The position numbers and the translations under genes were made by a program. Shown here piece after piece: positions 10,518-16,302 of a DNA stretch of 22,602 nucleotides (position 1 is its first letter; each line of letters opens with the position of its first letter). The notes beneath the pieces are model-generated. The model was not told the DNA's origin, made no database searches, and saw nothing but the letters and a program-made list of their open reading frames with translations. The stretch lies in NCBI GenBank assembly GCA_050260215.1, contig JBLNBU010000141.1, positions 1 through 22,602 of the forward strand, read 5' to 3'. Source of the DNA: JBLNBU01 sp050260215 (GTDB taxonomy: Bacteria; Pseudomonadota; Alphaproteobacteria; Rhodospirillales; Magnetospirillaceae).

Positions 10518-10546
10518 AATATAGTGAGGGCGAACGGCTTCGTCCA
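10518..10546 (-). promoter_or_regulatory. Candidate promoter of the PadR-like/radC pair
   Basis: Read on the - strand, TGGACG (10541-10546) is followed after 17 bases by TATATT (10518-10523), about 34 bases ahead of the start chosen at 10484. If active, this would rule out the longer protein starts at 10571 and 10640. Assigned by eye. Confidence 0.4.
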
Positions 10547-10654
10547 CCAGCGCGCACAGGCAGGTGACCATTTCCCTATGGCGGGCGGTGTCAGTTTCCT
10601 GCAAGGTTGGCCCGCTACGCTCCGGCGTTTTTCCGCGCATCCCAAGGGTCTATG

Positions 10655-11041
10655 ATGGTTTTTCGCACCACCCACGCATCTGTTTTCGCCGCCGTCTGCG
10701 CCGTCCTGATCCCCGCCGGGGTCGGTCTGACCGCGCCGCTGTGGCTGGCGTTCGAGGGACTGCCGCTGCACGTTGCCAACCGCATCGGCGTCGAGATCGT
10801 CGAGGGGACCACGGTGGTGGTGGCGGTGTTCGCCTGCCTGTGGTGGTTCGTGCTGCGCCCGCGCATCGAGTTCATCCACCCGGTGGCCACCGAAGACGAC
10901 GGCGAGGCCGATCCCGCCGCGCCCATGTCGGCCAAGGACCGCCTGGTCCACGCCATCGTCTGGGCGCTGTTCGTGGTGCCCTTCATCCTGATCATCATCG
11001 GCCTGATCAAGGGCCAGATCGAGAAGATGGCGATCGACTGA
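10655..11041 (+). CDS. Small hypothetical inner-membrane protein
   Basis: I do not recognise this 128-residue protein. It has three hydrophobic segments, at about residues 7-32, 47-65 and 101-123. A charged acidic stretch (ATEDDGEADPAAPMSAKDR) lies between the second and third, and the C-terminus (KGQIEKMAID) is short and polar. Two ATG codons are adjacent (10652 and 10655). The second is preferred because AAGGG (10644-10648) lies 6 bases ahead of it. It is divergent from the PadR-like gene and convergent with trmJ. Base composition is like the surrounding chromosome, so it looks native. Confidence 0.7.
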   Translation: MVFRTTHASVFAAVCAVLIPAGVGLTAPLWLAFEGLPLHVANRIGVEIVEGTTVVVAVFACLWWFVLRPRIEFIHPVATEDDGEADPAAPMSAKDRLVHAIVWALFVVPFILIIIGLIKGQIEKMAID

Positions 11042-11051
11042 TCGTTTCGTT

Positions 11052-11113
11052 CCGTCATTGCCGGGCTCTGACCGGCAATCCATGGCCCCTCGGGTCGAGC
11101 CCGAGGGTGACGG
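11052..11113. repeat. 62-bp cloverleaf-shaped palindromic intergenic element
   Basis: Three nested complementary pairs are visible. The outer arms CCGTCA (11052-11057) and TGACGG (11108-11113) are exact reverse complements. Inside, ATTGCCGG (11057-11064) pairs with CCGGCAAT (11072-11079) around a 7-base loop, and CCCTCGGG (11087-11094) pairs with CCCGAGGG (11100-11107) around TCGAG. The outer and first inner arms share A11057. It fills the gap between the convergent small membrane protein and trmJ. The GTCATTGCCGGG...CCGGCAATCCATG style matches palindromic repeats I associate with intergenic regions of alphaproteobacterial genomes. Only one copy is seen in this window. It may also terminate transcription from both sides. 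Confidence 0.7.
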
Positions 11114-11128
11114 ACCAGGGCAGGAAAC

Positions 11129-11908
11129 CTACGCCTTGCCCTCGCCCTTGCGCTGGCGGAAGGTCACCAGTTCGGTGACGATGCCGTGCAGGGTCTGGAT
11201 CTCCTGGCCGGTCAATTCGGCGCGCTGGAAGATGTTGCGGATGTTGCGCACCATTACCGGCCGCTTCTCGGCGTTGCGCAGGAAGCCGCAGGCGTCCAGC
11301 TCGCGTTCCAGGTGGTCGAAGAAGCCCACCAGCTTTTCCTTGGGCGCCGGCGGCTGGGCGCCCTTGGTCATGGGCGGCAGGGTCTCGGCCGCCTCGGCCT
11401 GGAACCATTCGTAGCCGACCAGCAGCACCGCCTGGGCCAGGTTCAGCGAGGCATAGGCGGGATTGAGCGGCACCGTCAGCACCGTGTCGGCCAGCACCAC
11501 GTCGTCGTTTTCCAGCCCCGTCCGCTCGGGCCCGAACAGCACGCCGCAGCGCATGCCGCCGGCGACGGTGGCCCGCATGGCGGCGGCGGCCTGGCGCGGG
11601 GTGTCGACCGCCTTGGTCATGAAGCGGTTGCGCCCGGTGGTGGCCCACACCCGTTCCAGGTCGGCGATGGCCGCCTCGGTGGTGCCGAACACCTTGGCTC
11701 CCAGCAGCACCCGGTCGGCCCCGCTGGCGGCGGCGAAGGCGCGGTCCTGCAGCCAGTCCTCGCGCGGGGCGACCAGGCGCAAATCGGTCAGGCCGCAGTT
11801 GAGCATGGCCCTGGCCGCCGTGCCGATGTTCTCGGACAGCTGCGGCCGGATCAGGATGATTGCCGGGCCGCCTTCCGTCGCGGCCTGGGTGGAATCGGTG
11901 CCCGCCAT
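11129..11908 (-). CDS. trmJ: tRNA/rRNA 2'-O-methyltransferase, TrmJ-like (SPOUT/TrmH family)
   Basis: This is a predicted SAM-dependent RNA ribose methyltransferase. TrmJ methylates the 2'-OH of nucleotide 32 in the anticodon loop of several tRNAs. The 259 residues show the family motifs in order: IILIRPQLSENIGTAARAM (about 17-35), VLFGPERTGLENDDV (about 123-137, the SAM-binding knot) and VPLNPAYASLNLAQAVLL (about 146-163). A helical C-terminal extension of about 80 residues follows, usual for TrmJ. The ATG at 11908 is 10 bases after the cimA stop, so the gene is probably cotranscribed with cimA. TrmJ rather than another TrmH relative is inferred from the NPxYxSLNLAQA block. Confidence 0.87.
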   Translation of the reverse strand: MAGTDSTQAATEGGPAIILIRPQLSENIGTAARAMLNCGLTDLRLVAPREDWLQDRAFAAASGADRVLLGAKVFGTTEAAIADLERVWATTGRNRFMTKAVDTPRQAAAAMRATVAGGMRCGVLFGPERTGLENDDVVLADTVLTVPLNPAYASLNLAQAVLLVGYEWFQAEAAETLPPMTKGAQPPAPKEKLVGFFDHLERELDACGFLRNAEKRPVMVRNIRNIFQRAELTGQEIQTLHGIVTELVTFRQRKGEGKA

Positions 11909-11918
11909 CGCCTGACCG

Positions 11919-13574
11919 TTACTCCGCCGCTGTTTGCCCGCGCCGGAACAACATATAGGTGACGCTGTCCTGCAGCGCTTCCAACGACGCTTCCAGCACG
12001 TTGGTGTGCACGCCCACCGTGGCCCAGCGCTTGCCGGCGCCGTCCTCGCTTTCGATGGTGACGCGGGTCTTGGCCCCGGTCCCCACCGTCGATTCGGTGA
12101 TGCGCACGCGGTAGTCCTTGAGTTCCAGCGCGGTCAGTTCGGGGTAGACGGCGGTCAGCACCTTGCGCAGCGCCACGTCGAAGGCGTGCACCGGGCCCAG
12201 GCCCTCGCCGACCTCCATGTATTCCTTGTCGCCGACCTCGACCTTGATGGTGGCCTCGGACAGGGTCAGCCATTCGCCGTCCTTGTTGCGCCGGCGCTCG
12301 TCGATGACGCGGTAGCGCTCGAGGCGGAAATACTGGGGCACCTGGCCCAGGGCCCGGCGCACCAGCAGCTCGAAGCTGGCGGTGGCCTGGTCGTAGGCAT
12401 AGCCCTCGTGCTCCAGGCGCTTGACCAGGTCGACCAGGTCGGTGACGTCGCGCGGGTCGAAGCTGACCTGCATCTGCTCGACCACCTCGACCAGGGCGTC
12501 GCGCTTGACCTGCTCCATGTCGACGCCGATCTCGGCCATGCGGGCGACGATGTTGGAGCGCCCGGCCTGGTCCGAGACCACGATGTGGCGCATGTTGCCC
12601 ACCGCCGAGGGATCGACGTGTTCGTAGCAGCGCGGGTCCTTGGCCACCGCCGAGACGTGCAGGCCGCCCTTGTGGGCGAAGGCCGAGCCGCCGACATAGG
12701 GCTGCGAACGGTTGGGCAGGCGGTCCAGCACCTCGTCCAGCGCCCTGGACACCCGGGTCAGGTTCTTCAGCTGATCGGCGGCGATGCCGGTCTCGAAGCC
12801 CATCTTCAGCATCAGGGCCGGGATCACCGAAATCAGGTTGGCGTTGCCGCAGCGCTCGCCCAGGCCGTTCAGCGTGCCCTGGATCTGGCGGGCGCCGGCC
12901 ATCACCGCGGCCAGCGAGGTGGCCACCGCCGTCTCGGAGTCGTTGTGGACGTGCACGCCGATATGGTCGCCGGGCACGCCGGCGGCGATGACCTCGGAGA
13001 CGATGCGCTGGGCGTCGTGGGGCAGGGTGCCGCCGTTGGTGTCGCACAGGACCACCCAGCGGGCGCCGGCGTCGTAGGCGGCCTTGACCGCCGCCAGGGC
13101 GTAGGCCGGGTTGGCGCGGTAGCCGTCGAAGAAGTGCTCGGCGTCGAACATCACCTCCTCGACCCTGGTGCGCGCGTGGGCGATGGAATCGGCGATCATG
13201 CGCAGGTTCTCGTCGAGCTCGATGCCCAGCGCCACGGTGACCTGGAAGTCCCAGCTCTTGCCCACCATGGTGACCACCCGGGCCGGCGTCGACAGCAGGG
13301 CGTTCAGCCCCGGATCGTTGTCGGCCGAGCGCCCGGCGCGGCGCGTCATGCCGAACGCGGCCAGGCGCGCGTTGCGGAAGGCCGGCGGTGCGCCGAAGAA
13401 GGCGTCGTCGGTCGGATTGGCACCGGGCCAGCCGCCCTCGATGTAGTCCACACCCAGCGCGTCGAGTTCGCGGGCGATCCTGGCCTTGTCGGCGGCCGAG
13501 AAATCGACACCCTGGGTCTGGGCGCCGTCGCGCAGGGTGGTGTCGTACAGATAGACGCGATTGCTGGTGGTCAT
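11919..13574 (-). CDS. cimA: Citramalate synthase
   Basis: Citramalate synthase condenses pyruvate with acetyl-CoA to (R)-citramalate, opening a threonine-independent route to 2-oxobutyrate and isoleucine. The 551-residue chain has an HMGL-like catalytic barrel with DTTLRDGAQTQG (11-22), the GGWPGANPTDD substrate loop and the metal-binding HVHNDSE motif. A C-terminal LeuA-type regulatory domain (about 410-545) is the expected seat of feedback control. ALDELVDYIEGGWPGAN-like sequence and the length favour CimA over the closely related 2-isopropylmalate synthase and homocitrate synthase. A promoter-like pair lies upstream and trmJ follows 10 bases downstream. Confidence 0.9.
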   Translation of the reverse strand: MTTSNRVYLYDTTLRDGAQTQGVDFSAADKARIARELDALGVDYIEGGWPGANPTDDAFFGAPPAFRNARLAAFGMTRRAGRSADNDPGLNALLSTPARVVTMVGKSWDFQVTVALGIELDENLRMIADSIAHARTRVEEVMFDAEHFFDGYRANPAYALAAVKAAYDAGARWVVLCDTNGGTLPHDAQRIVSEVIAAGVPGDHIGVHVHNDSETAVATSLAAVMAGARQIQGTLNGLGERCGNANLISVIPALMLKMGFETGIAADQLKNLTRVSRALDEVLDRLPNRSQPYVGGSAFAHKGGLHVSAVAKDPRCYEHVDPSAVGNMRHIVVSDQAGRSNIVARMAEIGVDMEQVKRDALVEVVEQMQVSFDPRDVTDLVDLVKRLEHEGYAYDQATASFELLVRRALGQVPQYFRLERYRVIDERRRNKDGEWLTLSEATIKVEVGDKEYMEVGEGLGPVHAFDVALRKVLTAVYPELTALELKDYRVRITESTVGTGAKTRVTIESEDGAGKRWATVGVHTNVLEASLEALQDSVTYMLFRRGQTAAE

Positions 13575-13622
13575 CGGGCTTCAACTGTGCTGGCGGGCGC
13601 GGCCTTTCCGCGCGGGGCAGCC

Positions 13623-13651
13623 AGCATAGTGGATGAGCGCACGCACGCCAA
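13623..13651 (-). promoter_or_regulatory. Candidate promoter of cimA
   Basis: Read on the - strand, TTGGCG (13646-13651) is followed after exactly 17 bases by TATGCT (13623-13628). The expected transcription start is about 40 bases ahead of the cimA ATG. This would let cimA be transcribed independently of the toxin-like island upstream. Confidence 0.5.
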
Positions 13652-13668
13652 CCGAAACGGATTGTGGC

Positions 13669-13700
13669 GGGCTTGCATCAAGTAAGTTCGCGCAAGGCCC
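13669..13700. other. Inverted repeat at the 3' end of the immunity-like gene
   Basis: GGGCTTGC (13669-13676) pairs with GCAAGGCCC (13692-13700) with one bulged base and a 15-base loop, starting 7 bases after the stop of the immunity-like gene. No T run is present. It could protect or end the island transcript and separates it from the cimA promoter. Confidence 0.3.
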
Positions 13701-13706
13701 TGTTCG

Positions 13707-14246
13707 TCACTGGCGGGCTGTATCACCAGAAACCGGCATGTTAAAGGCAGGCCCGTCGGGCAGGCAGGCCACACCGTCCAGAACCCACTTCTTCCCCAGC
13801 TTGCGTAAGCGGTAGGTCGCCAGCGGTTTCTCGATCCACGGCCACCGCATGGTGATGGTCGCTGAATTCTCGTCTATATTGTCGGTGTGAAAAAGATACC
13901 CTTTCTCGGAAACGTCCTGCCCACACACAAGCGGATCGAAGTCAAGCCCGCAAATCTCTCCATCGATATATCTTCCACCGCAATTCTTGTCTACTTCACT
14001 CGCCTCGGCAGCGGCCCAATCGGCTTCCAGACTCTGACTGAAAAGGCCGTGGTAGTTCACGTCCTTCCGCTGGTCGCGAAATGGAGCGCCGACGACATAA
14101 AAAACCATGGAGCCATCGTACTCCGCCCGCTTCAGCAACCTTGCCAACCATTTTTCCGCTGGATGCTTCGCGGGATGAAAGGCCGCTTGCGAAGATTGGG
14201 AGGACTGGGCGGAAACCGGAGCAGTAATGCTGATACTAAGCACCAT
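13707..14246 (-). CDS. Putative periplasmic immunity protein, four-cysteine, DUF3828-like motif
   Basis: This is a 179-residue protein with a hydrophobic N-terminus ending in APVSAQ, a plausible signal-peptidase site (cleavage after Ala13). Four cysteines (89, 99, 108, 161) suggest two disulfides outside the cytoplasm. The central motif GLDFDPLVCGQD followed by alternating beta-like segments and KKWVLDGVAC resembles DUF3828-type proteins, some of which I recall as immunity proteins to cell-wall amidase toxins; this similarity is by eye. The ATG overlaps the 3' end of the upstream amidase-like gene by 11 bases, implying coupled translation. The signal peptide is short and lacks a basic N-region. 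The same frame upstream of the ATG continues hydrophobic (PLIPFIV), but no ordinary start codon was found there. An immunity role is inferred from position and predicted location. Confidence 0.62.
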   Translation of the reverse strand: MVLSISITAPVSAQSSQSSQAAFHPAKHPAEKWLARLLKRAEYDGSMVFYVVGAPFRDQRKDVNYHGLFSQSLEADWAAAEASEVDKNCGGRYIDGEICGLDFDPLVCGQDVSEKGYLFHTDNIDENSATITMRWPWIEKPLATYRLRKLGKKWVLDGVACLPDGPAFNMPVSGDTARQ

Positions 14247-14952
14247 GACGATAAACGGTATAAGTGGGCTTTGCCGCTCTGTAGGTGTGTCCTGGCCAGA
14301 AGCCCGGCTGCTTGTAATCCGAGACCCACTGCTTGCCATTATAGACGGCAATGTGACCGTCCTGCCGTTCCGCCCCAGGCACCGGCTGAATGACGACAAT
14401 ATCGCCCTTTTTAGGCTCATAACCTTCTTTCCCCACAGGTTTGAAGCCATTCTTCTCCAAGGTAGGGCCATAGTCCTTTGCTGACACGGGATGACCGCTT
14501 GTATCCGCACCGGCGGCTTCCAGCGCTTCTCGCACGAACTTGGCGCACTTGTGCTGAGACATGTTACCAGCGCGTTTCGTTGCTGTATCGGCAAGCTTGT
14601 CGAGGTCCACTGCCTTGCCGTTCCCGCCACCGGCATAGGTCCAGCGGCCGTGCCAATCGCGGGGCTGGTCGGGGTTGTAATGACCGCCACCGGCAAAGGA
14701 CGCCCGAGCCAGGTTTTGATTAATCGCCCCCTCGGTCGGCCCGCCCGGCCGCATGAACCCGTCCACCTTGAGTCCATTATCCTGCTGGAACCGCTTGATG
14801 CCGTTGAAGGTGGCGTCGTCGGTCCAGTCGTCGATGCCGCGATGGGGCGGAACGTCATAATAGCCGAGATCGCTGAGGGCACGCTTGGTATCCATCAGGT
14901 CATTGGCATCGACACGGTAATTCGTGCCGATCGGGGATTTTAGGCTGAGCAT
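14236..14952 (-). CDS. Putative cell-wall amidase toxin: peptidoglycan-binding-like domain plus CHAP/NlpC-like Cys-His domain
   Basis: The 238-residue protein begins with a peptidoglycan-binding-like helical repeat at about 15-82 (key parts TKRALSDLGYYD, FNGIKRFQQDNGLKVDG, GPTEGAINQNL). A Gly-rich linker with PRDWHGRWTYAGG follows, then a C-terminal papain-like domain at about 128-238. That domain has the only cysteine of the protein, Cys136 in SQHKCAKFVREALEAAG, and His200 in DGHIAVYNG, followed by WVSDY. This Cys-then-His order is that of CHAP/NlpC amidases, which cleave peptidoglycan peptides. No signal peptide is seen, so export would need a dedicated route (type VI secretion or phage-like release). 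The ATG at 14952 was preferred: the frame is open to a GTG at 15033, but that region overlaps the promoter. A phage endolysin remnant is the main alternative. Confidence 0.68.
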   Translation of the reverse strand: MLSLKSPIGTNYRVDANDLMDTKRALSDLGYYDVPPHRGIDDWTDDATFNGIKRFQQDNGLKVDGFMRPGGPTEGAINQNLARASFAGGGHYNPDQPRDWHGRWTYAGGGNGKAVDLDKLADTATKRAGNMSQHKCAKFVREALEAAGADTSGHPVSAKDYGPTLEKNGFKPVGKEGYEPKKGDIVVIQPVPGAERQDGHIAVYNGKQWVSDYKQPGFWPGHTYRAAKPTYTVYRHGA

Positions 14953-14998
14953 GGTGCTGGTCCAATGTGGCCGACTGGTGGAGGGTTCATGGCCAGCC

Positions 14999-15027
14999 AA
15001 CATATACCAAAACGCGAAGACATGCAA
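14999..15027 (-). promoter_or_regulatory. Candidate promoter of the amidase/immunity pair
   Basis: Read on the - strand, TTGCAT (15022-15027) and TATGTT (14999-15004) are separated by 17 bases, in an AT-richer patch. The expected start of transcription is about 40 bases ahead of the ATG at 14952, which supports that start over the GTG at 15033. Confidence 0.45.
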
Positions 15028-15156
15028 GAACACAACACGAACATCGTGCCCAGCGGTGTCCGATATATGTAATTAAAGCGTCCGGCACATCGAATTTCCG
15101 GGAAAGGGTGGAACCGTGCCCTAACCGGGAGCGGTTGGGCAAGGGGCGGCAAGGGA

Positions 15157-15184
15157 TTGGCAGACCTGCACGGCGCTGTATATT
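15157..15184 (+). promoter_or_regulatory. Candidate promoter of the DUF3365 haem-protein gene
   Basis: TTGGCA (15157-15162) is followed after 16 bases by TATATT (15179-15184), about 50 bases ahead of the ATG at 15236. It is one of the better consensus matches in the window. Confidence 0.5.
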
Positions 15185-15235
15185 AGGCCTATCTCATCCA
15201 TGTATAGTCCCGGCAACCCATTCCCGGAGGTCCCC

Positions 15236-15778
15236 ATGCGCCGTGCCCTGTTTGCCCTCGCCCTGCTCACCCCTCTGCCCGCCGCCGCCGACGAGGCGGC
15301 GCTGAAGGCGGAAGCGGCCGCCATTCTCAAGGATTACGCCGGCGGCCTGCAGGCGGCGCTGAAAGGCGCCATGGAGTCGGGCGGGCCGGTTGCCGCCATC
15401 GGCGCCTGCTCGGAAAAAAGCCCGCAGCTGGCCTCGGAAGCGGCCGCCAAGAGCGGCTGGAGCGTCGGGCGCACGTCCTTGAAGCCGCGCAACCAGCATT
15501 CGGCCCCGACCGCCTACGAGACCAAGGTGATGGGCGAGTTCCAGGCCCGCCTGGCCGCCGGCGAACCCATGGACACCCTGGTCAAGGCCGAGACGGTCGA
15601 CGGCGTCTTCCACTTCGTCAAGGCCATCCCCACCGCCGAGCTGTGCCTGAACTGCCACGGCTCCGAACTGAAGCCCGAGGTTTCGGCCAAGCTCAAGGAG
15701 CTCTATCCCGCCGACGCCGCCACCGGCTTCTCGGTCGGCCAGATGCGCGGCGTGTTCACGCTGTCCAAGAAGATGTGA
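15236..15778 (+). CDS. Secreted c-type haem protein, DUF3365 (Tll0287-like)
   Basis: This is a 180-residue periplasmic protein. A Sec signal peptide occupies residues 1-18 (MRRALFALALLTPLPAAA, cleavage before DEAAL). A single c-type haem motif CLNCH lies at 137-141, in the context TAELCLNCHGSEL typical of DUF3365. The family includes single-haem proteins proposed to sense redox state or small ligands, and is often the sensory part of larger signalling proteins; here it stands alone. GGAGG (15226-15230) sits 5 bases ahead of the ATG at 15236, so the in-frame ATG at 15200 is disfavoured. A terminator-like hairpin follows immediately. The ligand and electron partner are unknown. Confidence 0.85.
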   Translation: MRRALFALALLTPLPAAADEAALKAEAAAILKDYAGGLQAALKGAMESGGPVAAIGACSEKSPQLASEAAAKSGWSVGRTSLKPRNQHSAPTAYETKVMGEFQARLAAGEPMDTLVKAETVDGVFHFVKAIPTAELCLNCHGSELKPEVSAKLKELYPADAATGFSVGQMRGVFTLSKKM

Positions 15779-15780
15779 CC

Positions 15781-15814
15781 GCATCCCGTTGGGAATGCCC
15801 GCTTTTTAATTTTT
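15781..15814 (+). terminator. Rho-independent terminator after the DUF3365 gene
   Basis: GCATCCC (15781-15787) pairs with GGGAATGC (15791-15798) around GTT with one bulged A. After CCGC come runs TTTTT and TTTTT separated by AA (to 15814). It starts 2 bases after the stop codon. Confidence 0.65.
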
Positions 15815-15849
15815 GACAACAGACTGTGAATGACTTCACGGTTGTTGTC
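15815..15849. promoter_or_regulatory. Imperfect palindrome upstream of the RlpA-like gene (operator candidate)
   Basis: GACAACA (15815-15821) pairs with TGTTGTC (15843-15849), and inside it GTGAA (15826-15830) pairs with TTCAC (15835-15839) around TGAC. A TTGACA hexamer (15813-15818) overlaps the left arm, but no convincing -10 box lies at the right distance. The symmetry and position fit a binding site for a dimeric regulator. Confidence 0.45.
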
Positions 15850-15867
15850 TAGCGGAAGTGATATCGT

Positions 15868-15896
15868 ACCACGCATCAATGGAAATGATGCGTGGT
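15868..15896 (+). promoter_or_regulatory. 11-bp hairpin spanning the translation start of the RlpA-like gene
   Basis: ACCACGCATCA (15868-15878) pairs perfectly with TGATGCGTGGT (15886-15896) around the 7-base loop ATGGAAA. The loop carries the only Shine-Dalgarno-like sequence (GGAAA), and the GTG start at 15892 lies inside the stem. In RNA this would place the start codon in a helix and the ribosome site in the loop, suggesting translational control. Confidence 0.55.
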
Positions 15897-16302
15897 CACG
15901 ATGTCACGAAACATCGGCAACAGAAGTTTTGTGTTAACGCTGGCACTGTTATTCTGTGCACCGGCGCCATCGCCATCCTTTGCTTTGGATGAACAGGTGG
16001 AGGCCGGCCTGGCGTCGTGGTACGGCGTCGCCTACAAAGGGCGCCGCACCGCCAGCGGCGAGCGTTTCGACCCGGCCGACCTGACCTCGGCCCATCCCAG
16101 CCTGCCGTTCGGCACTGTGGTCGAGGTGACCAACCGCCTCAACGGCCGCCGCGTCGCCGTGGTGGTGACCGACCGCGGGCCCGGCGGCGGCCGCATCATC
16201 GACGTCTCCGACGCCGCCGCCCGCCGGCTGGGCATGAAGGCCGACGGCACCGTGCCGGTCGAGATCCGGATCATCGGCAGCGCCGAGATCGCGGCTAGAT
16301 GA
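15892..16302 (+). CDS. RlpA-like double-psi beta-barrel protein (septal ring lytic transglycosylase family)
   Basis: RlpA proteins are lytic transglycosylases that cut glycan strands lacking stem peptides, often at the septum. The 136 residues consist of a signal peptide (to about residue 31, SPSFA) and one double-psi beta-barrel domain. Family motifs are ASWYGVAYKGRRTASGERFD (41-60), TSAHPSLPFGTVVEVTN (65-81) and TDRGPGGGRIIDVSDAAA (93-110), where Asp94 matches the catalytic Asp. There is no SPOR domain, so it lacks the usual septal targeting module. Cys22 is preceded by LLF, which is not a proper lipobox, so it is probably soluble in the periplasm. The GTG at 15892 is favoured by the GGAAA spacing; the ATG at 15901 is possible. 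Its 3' end overlaps the convergent CoA-transferase gene. Confidence 0.83.
   Translation: MVTMSRNIGNRSFVLTLALLFCAPAPSPSFALDEQVEAGLASWYGVAYKGRRTASGERFDPADLTSAHPSLPFGTVVEVTNRLNGRRVAVVVTDRGPGGGRIIDVSDAAARRLGMKADGTVPVEIRIIGSAEIAAR

Noticed and set aside
13887..14393. + strand frame of 168 codons in the island
   Set aside because: It overlaps the amidase-like and immunity-like genes on the opposite strand and shows no domain pattern; the - strand frames have motifs, promoter and overlap typical of a gene pair.
15031..15033. GTG start extending the amidase-like protein by 27 residues
   Set aside because: The extension is encoded by the promoter-like TTGCAT/TATGTT region and reads as an odd aromatic stretch; the ATG at 14952 lies just ahead of the domain.
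13575..15235. Prophage or integrative element with attachment sites
   Set aside because: The amidase-like protein could be phage-derived, but there is no integrase, structural gene, tRNA or flanking direct repeat in view.
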